Below, one piece after another: positions 16,871 to 25,443 of a stretch of DNA of 64,000 bases (positions are counted from its first letter, which is position 1; each line of letters opens with the position of its first letter). This DNA comes from Arthrobacter sp. SLBN-112 (lineage in GTDB: Bacteria; Actinomycetota; Actinomycetes; Actinomycetales; Micrococcaceae), in NCBI RefSeq assembly GCF_006715225.1, contig NZ_VFMU01000001.1, forward strand, positions 2,232,001 to 2,296,000, written 5' to 3'. Below the pieces are notes generated by a model. The model did not search any database and was not told the origin of the DNA. It saw nothing but the letters and a program-made list of their open reading frames with translations. Position numbers and translations under genes: made by a program.

Positions 16871-17140
16871 TCAGGGCAGCGGCTGCCGTTCGCCCACGCT
16901 GAAGGAGGACGACGGCGGCAGGTAGTCACGCCGTCGTCGTTCCATCCGCTGCTGCTGGCCGGGAGACGGGATCCTGGCACGCTTGGCGCGGTTGCACCTG
17001 GCGCAGGCAGCGACGAAGTTCTGCAAACTGGTGGAACCGCCTTTGGACCACGGGTAGAAGTGGTCTCCGTGCTCGGCCGGGCGGCCACAGCGCCGCCCGA
17101 AGCCCGCCTCCAGCTCGCACAAGCCGCCGGCGCGGGCCAT
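16871..17140 (-). CDS. HNH endonuclease, probably the C-terminal half of a split gene
   Basis: The 89-residue frame carries a complete HNH motif: CELEAGFGRRCGRPAE, then HGDHFYPWSKGG, LQNFVAACARCNRAK. The catalytic Asp-His, the Asn and two Cys pairs are present. The ATG at 17140 has its GAAGGG ribosome-like sequence directly adjoining it, a poor spacing. In the same frame, an upstream TGA at 17171 separates it from the membrane segment encoded at 17446-17174, and the ten intervening codons (RFTRQQRREG) read as HNH-protein sequence. The last ~15 residues are encoded by the dispersed palindrome (copy C). Confidence 0.7.
   Translation of the reverse strand: MARAGGLCELEAGFGRRCGRPAEHGDHFYPWSKGGSTSLQNFVAACARCNRAKRARIPSPGQQQRMERRRRDYLPPSSSFSVGERQPLP
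16907..16940. repeat. Dispersed palindrome, copy C
   Basis: Arms GACGACGGCG (16908-16917) and CGCCGTCGTC (16929-16938) pair perfectly over 10 bases. The left flank GCGGCTGCCGTTC..CACGCTGA and the right flank CTGCTGGCC match copy A at 10341. It overlaps the 3' end of the HNH gene and follows the methyltransferase stop. Confidence 0.6.
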
Positions 17141-17170
17141 CCCTTCGCGGCGCTGCTGGCGGGTGAAACG

Positions 17171-17446
17171 TCACACCGGATCCCGGCGCCGGACATCCCG
17201 GCTGCTGATGACAGCACCGATAACGCCCAGCACGACGGCGGCGAGACCGGGGAGCGTCACCGCGGCGACGACGCCATCGAACAGGTTGCGCAACACCCCG
17301 GCGGCCGCGGATGGCCCCGCTCCGCCGGCCGGTGTTACCTTCGCTGTCAGGGCGTACATCACCGCGGCAGCCAGCCAAACCAACACCGTCGCGTAGGCCA
17401 GGCGAAGGCCTTGTCGCGTCCAATAAATGCGGCCGAGTTCGGTCAT
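17171..17446 (-). CDS. Small two-helix membrane protein upstream of the HNH frame
   Basis: With the ATG at 17446 (GGGGGA five bases upstream) this is 91 residues with two hydrophobic segments: LAYATVLVWLAAAVMYAL (about 15-32) and VVAAVTLPGLAAVVLGVIGA (about 62-81). The frame ends in a TGA, and the next codons in frame lead into the HNH protein at 17140. It may be the N-terminal membrane part of an ancestral membrane-anchored HNH protein, or an independent small membrane protein. No homology was recognised. Confidence 0.55.
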   Translation of the reverse strand: MTELGRIYWTRQGLRLAYATVLVWLAAAVMYALTAKVTPAGGAGPSAAAGVLRNLFDGVVAAVTLPGLAAVVLGVIGAVISSRDVRRRDPV

Positions 17447-17609
17447 CGATTCCCCCAATTACCTTGCGCCGGAAGCCCTCGGTCCCGGATGTCCAGGGAG
17501 ATCGTATAAGGCGGCCGCAGCCCACTGTCCCAGGTTTAGCTCAGTTTTGGTCAGGTTCCGAAGCCAACGATTGGCCGAGCGTAGCCGGGCTCAGAACCTC
17601 TCCTCACCA

Positions 17610-17684
17610 CCAGCTATTCAGTATTGCTATCTACCGGTACTCGTGCTTACTATGTACCGGTAGTCAGTATCACCGAATAGCTGG
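17610..17684. promoter_or_regulatory. Nested palindromes, probable PadR operator
   Basis: Two perfect 10-bp inverted repeats share nearly one centre: CCAGCTATTC (17610-17619) with its complement at 17675-17684, and CTACCGGTAC (17631-17640) with its complement at 17654-17663. The array ends 12 bp before the PadR start, so bound repressor would cover the promoter and ribosome site. Autoregulation is the norm for PadR proteins. Confidence 0.75.
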
Positions 17685-17696
17685 GGAGGTATCGCC

Positions 17697-18047
17697 ATGG
17701 GTAAGCAGATGACAGAGATGCTTAAGGGCACGCTCGAGGGCGTTGTTCTTGCCATCCTGGCCGTGCGGCCGGCGTACGGCTATGAGATTACGGCCCGGCT
17801 GCGCGACCAGGGCTTCGCCGACATCGTGGAGGGAACCGTTTACGCCCTGCTGGTCAGGATCGAGCAGCGCGGCCTGGTCGACGTCGAGAAGGTCCCGTCG
17901 GAGAAGGGTCCGCCGCGGAAGGTGTATTCGCTGAATGCACTGGGCCGTGAGTACCTCGAAGAGTTCTGGAGGACGTGGAGTTTCCTTGCGGAACGGATCG
18001 AGAAGCTTCACCACAAGACACAAACCCCGCAGGAAGAAGGAGTCTGA
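17697..18047 (+). CDS. PadR-family transcriptional regulator
   Basis: This 116-residue repressor has the PadR winged helix: MLKGTLEGVVLAILAV, then AYGYEITARLRDQGF, the wing EGTVYALLVRIEQRGLV and PPRKVYSLNALGREYL. The C-terminal helix (about 95-110) mediates dimerisation. It heads a compact operon with a DUF1048 protein and an ABC exporter, with gaps of 2-3 bp or overlaps. In this family, drug-like ligands release the repressor. The palindromes immediately upstream are its likely binding sites. Confidence 0.93.
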   Translation: MGKQMTEMLKGTLEGVVLAILAVRPAYGYEITARLRDQGFADIVEGTVYALLVRIEQRGLVDVEKVPSEKGPPRKVYSLNALGREYLEEFWRTWSFLAERIEKLHHKTQTPQEEGV

Positions 18048-18049
18048 CC

Positions 18050-18424
18050 ATGGCTGCAAAATGGATCGAGTCACTCACCGGCTCGCTTGAGCAGAAGAAG
18101 CAGTACAAGGAGGACAAGGCCCGCATCGAGGCCCTCCCCGAACCGTACGCAACGGCCGCAATGGCAATGCACCGGTACGTCATCTACTACGGCGGCGTCA
18201 CTGACGGCGGCACGCTGACCACAATGTTCGGCGACCTTGCCGACCTGTGGGAGCGCGCGGCCATCGATGGGACGCCGGTGCGGGCGATCGCCGGCGAAGA
18301 TCCGGTGGAGTTCGCGGAGACTTTCGCGCAGGCTTACTCCGGCAAGCAGTGGATCGATAAGGAACGCGAGCGTCTGCGCCAGGCCTTCGAAGCAGCGGCC
18401 GGTGACAGCAGGAAAGGGAGCTGA
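18050..18424 (+). CDS. DUF1048 domain protein
   Basis: The 124-residue protein opens with AKWIESLTGSLEQKKQYKED, typical of DUF1048, and is wholly helical with no membrane segment. Start: ATG 18050, two bases after the PadR stop, with AGAAGGAG upstream. DUF1048 proteins are regularly encoded between a PadR regulator and an ABC exporter in Gram-positive bacteria. Their molecular role is unknown. Confidence 0.88.
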   Translation: MAAKWIESLTGSLEQKKQYKEDKARIEALPEPYATAAMAMHRYVIYYGGVTDGGTLTTMFGDLADLWERAAIDGTPVRAIAGEDPVEFAETFAQAYSGKQWIDKERERLRQAFEAAAGDSRKGS

Positions 18425-18427
18425 CCC

Positions 18428-19201
18428 ATGGCCCCCGGCCAGGCCCTCGACCCCGCAATTCGGGTGCAGGGCATCGAGAAATCGTTCAAGGACGTGCAGG
18501 TCCTCAAAGGGGTCGATTTCGAGGTCGCCGCGGGGAGTATCTTCGCGCTGCTTGGCTCAAACGGCGCAGGCAAGACCACCTTGGTGAGGATCCTTTCAAC
18601 ACTGCTGAAACCCGATGCCGGCACCGCAGCGGTGCACGGTTACGACGTCACCGCCAACCCCAGTGAAGTGCGTGAATCGATCAGCCTCACCGGCCAGTTC
18701 GCAGCCGTCGATGAAGTGCTTACCGGCCGGGAGAACCTGGTGCTGATCGCGAAACTCCGCCACCTGAAAGACCCGGCTACGATCGCCGAGGGCCTGCTCG
18801 CCCGCTTCTCGCTCACCGGGGCAGGGGACCGCAGGGCTTCAACGTACTCGGGCGGCATGCGCCGCAGGCTGGACATCGCCATGAGCCTGATCGGCAAACC
18901 CCCGGTCATCTTCCTGGATGAACCAACCACCGGGCTGGACCCGCAGGCTCGCATCGAGGTGTGGCAGACCGTCAAACAACTTGCCAACAGCGGAACGACG
19001 GTCCTGCTGACCACGCAGTACCTCGACGAGGCGGAGCAGCTCGCCGACCGGATCGCGATCCTCCATCAGGGCACGATCATCCAGAACGGCACCCTCGCCG
19101 AACTCAAGCAACTCCTCCCGCCGGCCAAGGTCGAGTACATCGAGAAACAACCCTCCCTTGAGGACGTGTTCCTGGCCCTTGTCGGAAAGGAATCCCGATG
19201 A
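18428..19201 (+). CDS. DrrA-type ABC exporter ATP-binding protein
   Basis: The 257-residue ATPase has Walker A GSNGAGKTT (about 39-47), signature YSGGMRRRLDIA (about 138-149), Walker B VIFLDEPTTGLDP, and a QYLDEAEQLADRI H-loop region with Gln in place of His. The C-terminal LEDVFLALVGKE box is characteristic of the daunorubicin-resistance (DrrA) subfamily. Its stop overlaps the permease start by four bases. Export of a hydrophobic drug or toxic metabolite is inferred from the family and PadR control. Confidence 0.93.
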   Translation: MAPGQALDPAIRVQGIEKSFKDVQVLKGVDFEVAAGSIFALLGSNGAGKTTLVRILSTLLKPDAGTAAVHGYDVTANPSEVRESISLTGQFAAVDEVLTGRENLVLIAKLRHLKDPATIAEGLLARFSLTGAGDRRASTYSGGMRRRLDIAMSLIGKPPVIFLDEPTTGLDPQARIEVWQTVKQLANSGTTVLLTTQYLDEAEQLADRIAILHQGTIIQNGTLAELKQLLPPAKVEYIEKQPSLEDVFLALVGKESR

Positions 19202-19962
19202 CCACCCATGCACTCGGCGACACCGGCGTACTGACTGTCCGCTCGCTTCGCCACATCCTCCGCAGCCCCGACACGATCATCACCACTGCGGTCACCCCGA
19301 TCGCACTGATGATGCTGTTCGTATACGTGCTCGGCGGCGCAATTAACACCGGATCCGGCGAGTCCTACGTCAACTACATGCTCCCCGGGATCCTGCTCAT
19401 CACGATTGCGTCCGGCATCGCCTACACCGCGTACAGGTTGTTCCTGGACCTGCAGGGCGGCATCTTGGAGCGCTTCCAGTCCATGCCGATCGCGAGGTCC
19501 AGCGTGCTCTGGGCGCATGTGCTCACCAGCCTGGCCGCGAACATAGTCTCCGTGGTGGTGGTCACCGGCGTCGCGCTGATCATGGGGTTTCGTACCGGAG
19601 CGTCAGTGGCAGCGTGGCTGGGGGTTGCGGGGCTCCTGATCCTGTTCACTCTCGCGCTCACCTGGATCGCCGTGATCGCCGGGCTCTCCGCGAAGACCGT
19701 GGACGGGGCCAGCGCGTTCAGCTACCCGCTCATCTTCCTGCCCTTCATCAGCTCGGCCTTCGTCCCCACCGACTCGATGCCCGGCCCGGTCGCCTGGTTC
19801 GCCCGGAACCAGCCCGTCACCTCCATCGTGAACACCATGCGGGCCCTGTTCACGCAGCAACCGGTCGGCGGCGACATCTGGACGGCCCTGGCCTGGCTGC
19901 TTGGCATCCTCGTCCTCGGGTACGCCTTCGCCATTGCCATCTACCGCCGCAAAATCAGCTGA
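19198..19962 (+). CDS. DrrB-type ABC-2 permease
   Basis: The 254-residue membrane protein has six hydrophobic stretches and the family phrases SLRHILRSPDTIITTAVTPI near the N-terminus, YVNYMLPGILL (about 58-68) and PVTSIVNTMRAL before the last helix. It is the last gene of the PadR operon and pairs with the ATPase upstream. The substrate cannot be told from sequence. Confidence 0.93.
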   Translation: MTTHALGDTGVLTVRSLRHILRSPDTIITTAVTPIALMMLFVYVLGGAINTGSGESYVNYMLPGILLITIASGIAYTAYRLFLDLQGGILERFQSMPIARSSVLWAHVLTSLAANIVSVVVVTGVALIMGFRTGASVAAWLGVAGLLILFTLALTWIAVIAGLSAKTVDGASAFSYPLIFLPFISSAFVPTDSMPGPVAWFARNQPVTSIVNTMRALFTQQPVGGDIWTALAWLLGILVLGYAFAIAIYRRKIS

Positions 19963-19975
19963 CGTTTCGTGCGAC

Positions 19976-20278
19976 TCAGGGGCGGACGGGTGCGGCTGCG
20001 TCATTTCCCAGCACCGTTGTCCAGGGGCTGGCAGCCCAGGATGTCACAACGCCGTTGATGACGTAGGGATCTGCGGCGGCAAAAGTTTTTGCGGCCTCGA
20101 GCGCGTTCTCGCCGGTGAAGATCAGCAACCCCTTGAAGGGGCCTTCCCCGACAGCCCCGCCCAGGAGAAGCTCGCCGCGTTCGACTGCCTCCCACCCTGC
20201 GCGGAGGTGGTCTGGGCGGTATTGTTCGCGACTTTCAAGGTAGTTGTCTGCGTAGGTGTATTCGAGCACGGCGTGCAT
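19976..20278 (-). CDS. YciI-family protein
   Basis: With the ATG at 20278 (GGAG six bases upstream) this is 100 residues. The YciI ferredoxin-like fold is shown by RPDHLRAGWEAVERGELLLGG and the ADPYVINGVVTSW segment near the C-terminus, including the His-Asp pair that is usually conserved. Members occur as dehydratase-like or protective enzymes of undefined substrate. It is convergent with the ABC permease, 13 bp away. Confidence 0.82.
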   Translation of the reverse strand: MHAVLEYTYADNYLESREQYRPDHLRAGWEAVERGELLLGGAVGEGPFKGLLIFTGENALEAAKTFAAADPYVINGVVTSWAASPWTTVLGNDAAAPVRP

Positions 20279-20337
20279 GGGTGTCTCCATATCGTTCAGG
20301 GATTCGATCGTTGTAGGAGCAGCGTACCCACCGGGAC

Positions 20338-21111
20338 TCAGCCGGAAACCGCAGCCACCTCAACCTGAACCCCCGCGTCCCGGAACTTCTGCACCTGGGC
20401 CGGGTCCGCGCCGTCGTCCGTCACCAGGGTCCAGGGCAACGCGAGTCGGGCCCAGGCGTGGAACGGCCGCAGGCCGAGCTTCGACGAGTCGGCCAAAACG
20501 TAAACTGAACGCCCGCGGCGGGCCATGAGCTCCTTGAGACGGGTCTGGGCGTGGTCGGCTTCGCAGATGCCGTCCTCGGCGGTGACGGCGTCGGCGCCCA
20601 GAAACACACGGTCAAAGCTCATCCGCTCCAACGCCGCCTCGGCCAGTGGCCCCACGAAGCTCTGCGACAGGCTGCGCAGCCGGCCGCCCAGGCAGTCCAC
20701 CTCGATGCCGTCCGAATCGGCAAGTTCCTGCATGGTGTTGATGCCCGGCGTGGTCACGGACAGCTTCTCAAACCCGCGCAGTTCATGCGCGAGGGCACCC
20801 ACGGTGGAACCGGCGTCGAGCAGGATGTTCTCCCCGGGCCGGATCACCGACGCCGCCCAGCGCGCGATAGCGTGCTTCTGCTCGAATGCCTCCCCGGTGC
20901 GCTGCCGCAGCGACGCCTCGGGGTGCGCGCCCAGGGCCATGGCCCCGCCGTAGGTGCGGGCCAGCCGGCCCTGCCCGTTCAGCAAAGCCAGGTCCCGGCG
21001 GATGGTGGACGCGGTCACCTCGAACCGGGCGGAGAGCTCCTCCACGGAGGCCAGGCCGGTGGTCACGGCGAGGTGGTAGATCTCCTCGCGCCGCGCGTTT
21101 GCGCTCAGCAT
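20338..21111 (-). CDS. DeoR-family regulator of the acid-sugar operon
   Basis: This 257-residue protein has an N-terminal DeoR helix-turn-helix (VEELSARFEVTASTIRRDL, about 23-41) and a C-terminal sugar-isomerase-like sensor domain with GSTVGALAHEL and the DRVFLGADAV loop. Family members bind phosphorylated sugar intermediates. It is encoded downstream of and in the same direction as kdgT-dtnK-pdxA2, but the hairpin at 21200 separates it from pdxA2, so it is probably transcribed partly on its own. It likely controls that operon through the palindrome at 24516. GGAAGGA lies eight bases before the ATG. Confidence 0.9.
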   Translation of the reverse strand: MLSANARREEIYHLAVTTGLASVEELSARFEVTASTIRRDLALLNGQGRLARTYGGAMALGAHPEASLRQRTGEAFEQKHAIARWAASVIRPGENILLDAGSTVGALAHELRGFEKLSVTTPGINTMQELADSDGIEVDCLGGRLRSLSQSFVGPLAEAALERMSFDRVFLGADAVTAEDGICEADHAQTRLKELMARRGRSVYVLADSSKLGLRPFHAWARLALPWTLVTDDGADPAQVQKFRDAGVQVEVAAVSG

Positions 21112-21199
21112 TCCCGGTCTCCTTCCGTGGGCATGGCGGTGGCAGTGGTACCCATGCTAGTTCCGAGCCGGCAAGTCCCGCCGCCAGGCACCAGCAAAA

Positions 21200-21231
21200 C
21201 GGCCGGTCAGCAATCCTACGCTGACCGGCCG
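21200..21231 (-). terminator. Intrinsic terminator after pdxA2
   Basis: A perfect 12-bp stem (21200-21211 with 21220-21231) and 8-base loop are followed on the minus strand by GTTTTG. It lies 16 bp past the pdxA2 stop and ahead of the DeoR gene. Confidence 0.8.
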
Positions 21232-21246
21232 CCCCGTCCGGATTGA

Positions 21247-22251
21247 CTAGGCAGTCTCGTCGCGGGCCGGCGCCAGGTCCACTGCCTGCCGCAGCGCCTC
21301 CAGCAGCGACTCGTGGTCCGCGATGTTCTTGCCGGCGATGTCGAATGCGGTGCCGTGGTCCACGGACGTGCGCACCACGGGCAGGCCCACGGTGATGTTC
21401 ACGCCGTTCTCCAGGCCCAGGACCTTCACCGGGCCGTGGCCCTGGTCGTGGTATTGGGCCACCACCAGGTCGAAGTCGCCGCGGCCGGCCAGGAAGAACA
21501 GGGTGTCCGCCGGGAGCGGGCCGAAGGCGTCGATGCCGTCCGCCTGGGCCTTTTCGATGCCCGGCTGGATCTTCTCCGCTTCCTCGCCGTAGCCGAACAG
21601 GCCGTTCTCGCCCGCGTGCGGGTTGATGGCGCACACGGCGATCCGGGGGTTCTCGATACCGGAGGCGCGCAGCAATTCATAGCCGCGCTTGATGGTCCGG
21701 TACACCAAGTCCCCGTTGATCTTGGCGATCGCATCGATAAGGCCGATGTGGGTGGTGACGTGGATGACGCGCATCTTGGGCGCGGTCAGCATCATGGAGA
21801 CTTCCTCGGTGCCGGTCAGTTCGGCCAGGAGCTCCGTGTGGCCCGGGAACTTGTGGCCGGCTGCGTGCAGGGCTGCCTTGTTCAGCGGCCCGGTGCAGAT
21901 GGCGTCCACCTGGCGGTCCATGGCCAGCTGGACGGCCTTTTCGATAAAGAGGTAGGAGCCGTGTCCGGCTGCGGCGGAGAGCTCGCCCCACGCGAGGTCC
22001 TCCGGGATGCAGTCGATGTCCAGCACGTCGATGGTGCCCTCGTCGAACAGGGCCTCCGACGGTTCGGCGACCTTACGCAGGGTCAGCGGACTGGCGACGA
22101 CGTCCGCGGCGAGCTGCAGCCGGCGAAGATCGCCGATGACCAGCATGCGCGCCTTCGACCGGAGCTCCGCGTCGGCAAGGGCCTTGACGATGATTTCCGG
22201 GCCAATGCCGGCCGCATCGCCCATAGTGATGGCAACAATCGGGCGTCCCAT
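21247..22251 (-). CDS. pdxA2: PdxA2-type 4-phosphate dehydrogenase (D-threonate/erythronate catabolism)
   Basis: The 334-residue enzyme belongs to the PdxA family of metal- and NAD-dependent oxidative decarboxylases. Visible motifs are MGDAAGIGPEI (11-21), the metal-ligand His in VTTHIGLIDAI, HAGENGLFG, and AQYHDQGHGPVKV followed by VRTSVDHGTAFDIAGK. Next to a DUF1537 kinase, PdxA proteins work in four-carbon acid-sugar breakdown and not in vitamin B6 synthesis: they turn D-threonate or D-erythronate 4-phosphate into dihydroxyacetone phosphate and CO2. The ATG shares one base with the kinase TAA stop, indicating tight coupling. Confidence 0.9.
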   Translation of the reverse strand: MGRPIVAITMGDAAGIGPEIIVKALADAELRSKARMLVIGDLRRLQLAADVVASPLTLRKVAEPSEALFDEGTIDVLDIDCIPEDLAWGELSAAAGHGSYLFIEKAVQLAMDRQVDAICTGPLNKAALHAAGHKFPGHTELLAELTGTEEVSMMLTAPKMRVIHVTTHIGLIDAIAKINGDLVYRTIKRGYELLRASGIENPRIAVCAINPHAGENGLFGYGEEAEKIQPGIEKAQADGIDAFGPLPADTLFFLAGRGDFDLVVAQYHDQGHGPVKVLGLENGVNITVGLPVVRTSVDHGTAFDIAGKNIADHESLLEALRQAVDLAPARDETA

Positions 22252-23453
22252 TATTTGATACTCATTTCAGTCGTGGTTCCAGTAAGAAATCGTGTGGTCC
22301 GGGCCAGCGTTCCGGCGTCTCCGAACGCGCCGGCCTTGGTGACCAGCAGGGGGAGTGGCTCGGGCAGCAGGCTCATCACGACGCCGGGCTCAATCTCCCC
22401 GAGGACCGTGAAGCTGCCTGCGCCGAGGGCTTTCAGGACAGCGGTCGCCGTTTCCCCGCCGGTGAGGACCAGGGCGTCGCAGTGCCCGATGCCCGCAGCG
22501 GTGGCCCGGGCCAAAGCCTCTGCCACAACGAGTGCCTGGGACTTGTCCACGGCGCCCATGGGGTCCGGCGTCAGCACGACGTCCGTCCGCGCCATCGCCT
22601 GGACAACCAGGTCCGGAACGGCCGTGCCGTCGAGGGTGGCGTGGTCCAGGGTGATGTGTTCGGCGCCGGCCGCCACCAGCGCATCGGTCTGCTGCCGCGC
22701 GAGGCCGGAGTAGCTGCCGATCACGGTCAGGGTCCGGCTGACGGGCCGCACTTGCGCATTCCGCGCAGCTGCAGCTTCTTGGCGGGGCGCGATGTGCCCT
22801 GCCAGGCCGCCGGAACCGACCAGGAGCACCGGAAAGTCCAGCAGGTCCGCAGCGGCGGCGATGGCCGTGAGGTCAGCATCGGAGACGGCGTCCAGTACGA
22901 CGGCGTCAATCCCGCGGTCCTGCACGTCCCGCAGGTGCGCCGCCAGTTCGTCCGGCGTGCGTCCGCTGGTTTCCGCCACTTCAGCGGTGAGGCCGCCGGC
23001 GGCAAGTGCCGCCGCGACGCCGCCGTCGTAATTTCCTGCCGTGTGGGGGACGCCGTTGACGTGGACGATGCCGCCGAGGGTGGTCCGTCCCGTGCCCGGG
23101 AACGCCGGAGCCACCACCGCCAGGCCCTTGCCGCGGCCCTGCGTCAGCCGCGCCAAGATTGCCGCGACTTCCACGCCCACGTTGCCTCGCAGCAGCGAAT
23201 CAATCTTCTTGAAGACCCGCCGGTGCTGACGCAGAGACTGGTCTACCGCCGTCGTCACCGCCGTGGCTGCTTCCGCCGGCGCCAGGTAGCGGCTCTCGGT
23301 GTTGATCGACAGGATCTGGGCGTCGGGCCACGTGCTGCGGACGTCGAGGACGACGGAACTGCTGTGCGTGGGCCCGTATGCTGCGGCCGCATCCGCCGCT
23401 CCCGTCAGGTCGTCGGCGATGATCGCCCAGCGCATGGCTGCGGTGGTGTTCAT
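22251..23453 (-). CDS. dtnK: Four-carbon acid sugar kinase (DUF1537)
   Basis: The 400-residue kinase phosphorylates a four-carbon acid sugar such as D-threonate at O4. The N-terminal domain has [17 protein letters not shown] (about 11-27) and [15 protein letters not shown]; the C-terminal nucleotide-binding domain has [16 protein letters not shown] and [13 protein letters not shown]. The order transporter-kinase-pdxA2 matches experimentally assigned acid-sugar pathways, which end at dihydroxyacetone phosphate. Whether the substrate is threonate or erythronate cannot be decided from sequence. The start overlaps the permease stop by four bases. Confidence 0.88.
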   Translation of the reverse strand: MNTTAAMRWAIIADDLTGAADAAAAYGPTHSSSVVLDVRSTWPDAQILSINTESRYLAPAEAATAVTTAVDQSLRQHRRVFKKIDSLLRGNVGVEVAAILARLTQGRGKGLAVVAPAFPGTGRTTLGGIVHVNGVPHTAGNYDGGVAAALAAGGLTAEVAETSGRTPDELAAHLRDVQDRGIDAVVLDAVSDADLTAIAAAADLLDFPVLLVGSGGLAGHIAPRQEAAAARNAQVRPVSRTLTVIGSYSGLARQQTDALVAAGAEHITLDHATLDGTAVPDLVVQAMARTDVVLTPDPMGAVDKSQALVVAEALARATAAGIGHCDALVLTGGETATAVLKALGAGSFTVLGEIEPGVVMSLLPEPLPLLVTKAGAFGDAGTLARTTRFLTGTTTEMSIK

Positions 23454-24439
23454 ACTGCTCGGGACACCTCAGGAGTTTGCACGGTCTGCTTGGCTTTCAG
23501 GCGCCTAGCGTACCAAGCGACCATGAGGGGGCAGCCGATGGCGGTGACCACCACGGAGGCGGCAACCAGCACGGTGGCTGGACCGGCCGCGGGAGCATAT
23601 GCCGGGTTGGCTGCGGCCACCAGCATGGGAACGGTGGCTGCGTTGCCGGCGGTGGTGGCTGCGGCAAGGCCGGCAATGCCGGAGCCTCCGGTCAGCTTGT
23701 CTGCGAAGAAGAGCACGGCGCCGCCGGCGATCAGCACGAACAGGCCGAGCGCCACTCCGAGCAGGCCTGCGTTGACTACCTGTCCCAGGTTCAGGCCGAA
23801 GCCAAGGGCGAGGGCGAAGAACGGGATCAGGACGGGGGCTGCGGAGGAGAGGAACTTGCGCATGGCCGGATCCAGGGCTCCGAGGATGGCACCGAGGAGC
23901 AGGGGGATGATGGCGCCCACCAGGGCCTGCCACGGGAAGGCGGACAAACCGGCGACGCCGAGGGTCACCATGGTCAGGAAGGGGCCGGATTCCAGCGTCA
24001 TGACGGAGTAGGCCGCCACGTCCTTGGGCTTGCCGTACTGGCCCATGAGGGCCATGTACATGCCGCCGTTGGTGTCATTCAGCGCCGCCAAAATAGCCAG
24101 GACGGAAAGTCCCGAGAGGATCCCGCCGTCGATGGGAAGTTCGCCCATGAACCTGCCGGCGATGACGCCGATGATGATGGCGAACAGAACCTTGCTGCCG
24201 AAGAGGACGCCACCCTTTTTCAGGATGTACGGGGTGGCCTTGATATCAATGCTGGCGCCCATGCAGACGTAGAACACCGCAAGGATCGTGGTGCCGCCGG
24301 TGAAGAGCGCGCCGGTAAAGGAGCCGAAGAATTTTGCGGAATCCGGTGCGAAGGTGCCAAGGATGGCGCCGATGAGCAGGGGGATCAGCATCATGCCGCC
24401 GGGAACTTTTTCCATGGTGGCCTTGATGGGGACAGACAT
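23450..24439 (-). CDS. kdgT: KdgT-family 2-keto-3-deoxygluconate permease
   Basis: The 329-residue membrane protein has about ten hydrophobic segments and begins with [20 protein letters not shown], the hallmark of KdgT proton symporters. Further family text includes [17 protein letters not shown] in the middle. KdgT imports acidic sugars. Placed first in an operon with DtnK and PdxA2, it probably imports a four-carbon acid sugar and not ketodeoxygluconate itself. The likely promoter and operator lie in the gap up to 24634. Confidence 0.9.
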   Translation of the reverse strand: MSVPIKATMEKVPGGMMLIPLLIGAILGTFAPDSAKFFGSFTGALFTGGTTILAVFYVCMGASIDIKATPYILKKGGVLFGSKVLFAIIIGVIAGRFMGELPIDGGILSGLSVLAILAALNDTNGGMYMALMGQYGKPKDVAAYSVMTLESGPFLTMVTLGVAGLSAFPWQALVGAIIPLLLGAILGALDPAMRKFLSSAAPVLIPFFALALGFGLNLGQVVNAGLLGVALGLFVLIAGGAVLFFADKLTGGSGIAGLAAATTAGNAATVPMLVAAANPAYAPAAGPATVLVAASVVVTAIGCPLMVAWYARRLKAKQTVQTPEVSRAV

Positions 24440-24515
24440 GTTGCAACCTCATTGTTGTTGGGGGAGAGGGGCCGAGCGCTTGGCTCGAAGCATGATGTAG
24501 ATCATATCTGGGAGT

Positions 24516-24551
24516 GCGCATTTAGCGCAAGTGGCTTTGCGTGAAACGCGC
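24516..24551. promoter_or_regulatory. Imperfect 15-bp palindrome upstream of kdgT
   Basis: GCGCATTTAGCGCAA (24516-24530) and TTGCGTGAAACGCGC (24537-24551) are inverted repeats matching at 12 of 15 positions around a 6-bp spacer. It lies 77 bp upstream of the kdgT start, suited to a DeoR- or GntR-type operator. The DeoR gene at the operon's end is the likely partner. Confidence 0.55.
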
Positions 24552-24634
24552 AGGTGGCATTGTTAGGAAAGCCGCCCTCCCGCCGTCGTCCGTCGAATCC
24601 CGCAGACCGGACCCGCAGAGGAAGCCGCTACGTC

Positions 24635-25423
24635 GTGGGCCGTCCGAATAGACGCGCGTCACGGCCCCGGTGTAAAGGTGGATGGGTAGATGCCGACATC
24701 AACTTCTATTTCGACCCCGTCTGCCCGTTCGCCTGGATGACCAGCAAATGGGTCCGCCAGGTGCAGGCGCGGCGCGAGTACACCGTGGACTGGCGGTTCA
24801 TTTCGTTGCGCCAGATCAATGCCAACGTGGACTACGACGCGCAATTCCCGCCGGAGTACGAGGCCGGACACACCGCAGGGCTCCGGCTTCTGCGGGTCGC
24901 GGCGCGGGCACGGGCGGAGCACGGCCGCGAGTCGATCGCCAGGTTGTACGAGGCGTTCGGGACCTACATCTTCGAAGCAGCCCCGGACCCTGCAGAGCCG
25001 CGCACCGAGGGCGAGGTGCGTGAGCGGCGGGGGACCCGTGAATTCGTGGAACCGATCCTCGCCCAGGCCGGGCTGCCCCTGGCGCTGGCGGACGCCCTCG
25101 ACGACGACTCCCGGGACCGTGAGATCCGGCAGGAGACGGATGAGGCGCTGGCGCTGACGGGAAAGGACGTAGGCACGCCCATCATCCACTTCGAGCCGCC
25201 GGCCGGAGTGGCCTTCTTCGGGCCGGTGATCAGCCGGCTGCCGGACGAACAGGAGGCCGGAGAGCTGTGGGACCACGTGGTGGGGCTGGCGCGGTTCCCT
25301 GGTTTCGCGGAGCTCAAGCGAAGCCTGCGTGAGCGGCCGCAACTGCCTGCCCTCGGGGTCACCTCCGGTGCGGTGGGTCAGCAGGAGGACTGGCACGGTG
25401 GCAGCCGGCGGCAGAAGAAGTGA
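24635..25423 (+). CDS. DsbA-family thioredoxin-fold protein
   Basis: With GTG 24635 as start the protein has 262 residues. FYFDPVCPFAWMTSKWVRQV (about 24-43) is the active-site end of a DsbA-like fold, followed by a helical insertion and the second half with LALTGKDVGTPIIHFEP containing the conserved cis-Pro. The active site has one Cys (CPFAW) where a CxxC pair is common, so a monothiol mechanism, such as with mycothiol, is likely. Similar proteins are annotated as mycothiol-dependent oxidoreductases. No start has a good ribosome site; upstream in-frame options add residues of no family character. Confidence 0.75.
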   Translation: MGRPNRRASRPRCKGGWVDADINFYFDPVCPFAWMTSKWVRQVQARREYTVDWRFISLRQINANVDYDAQFPPEYEAGHTAGLRLLRVAARARAEHGRESIARLYEAFGTYIFEAAPDPAEPRTEGEVRERRGTREFVEPILAQAGLPLALADALDDDSRDREIRQETDEALALTGKDVGTPIIHFEPPAGVAFFGPVISRLPDEQEAGELWDHVVGLARFPGFAELKRSLRERPQLPALGVTSGAVGQQEDWHGGSRRQKK

Positions 25424-25443
25424 CCGTCTGTAAGGATGGACCC

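Noticed and set aside
21313..22713. Long plus-strand frames opposite pdxA2 and dtnK
   Set aside because: They mirror two well-supported minus-strand genes and show no recognisable protein features.
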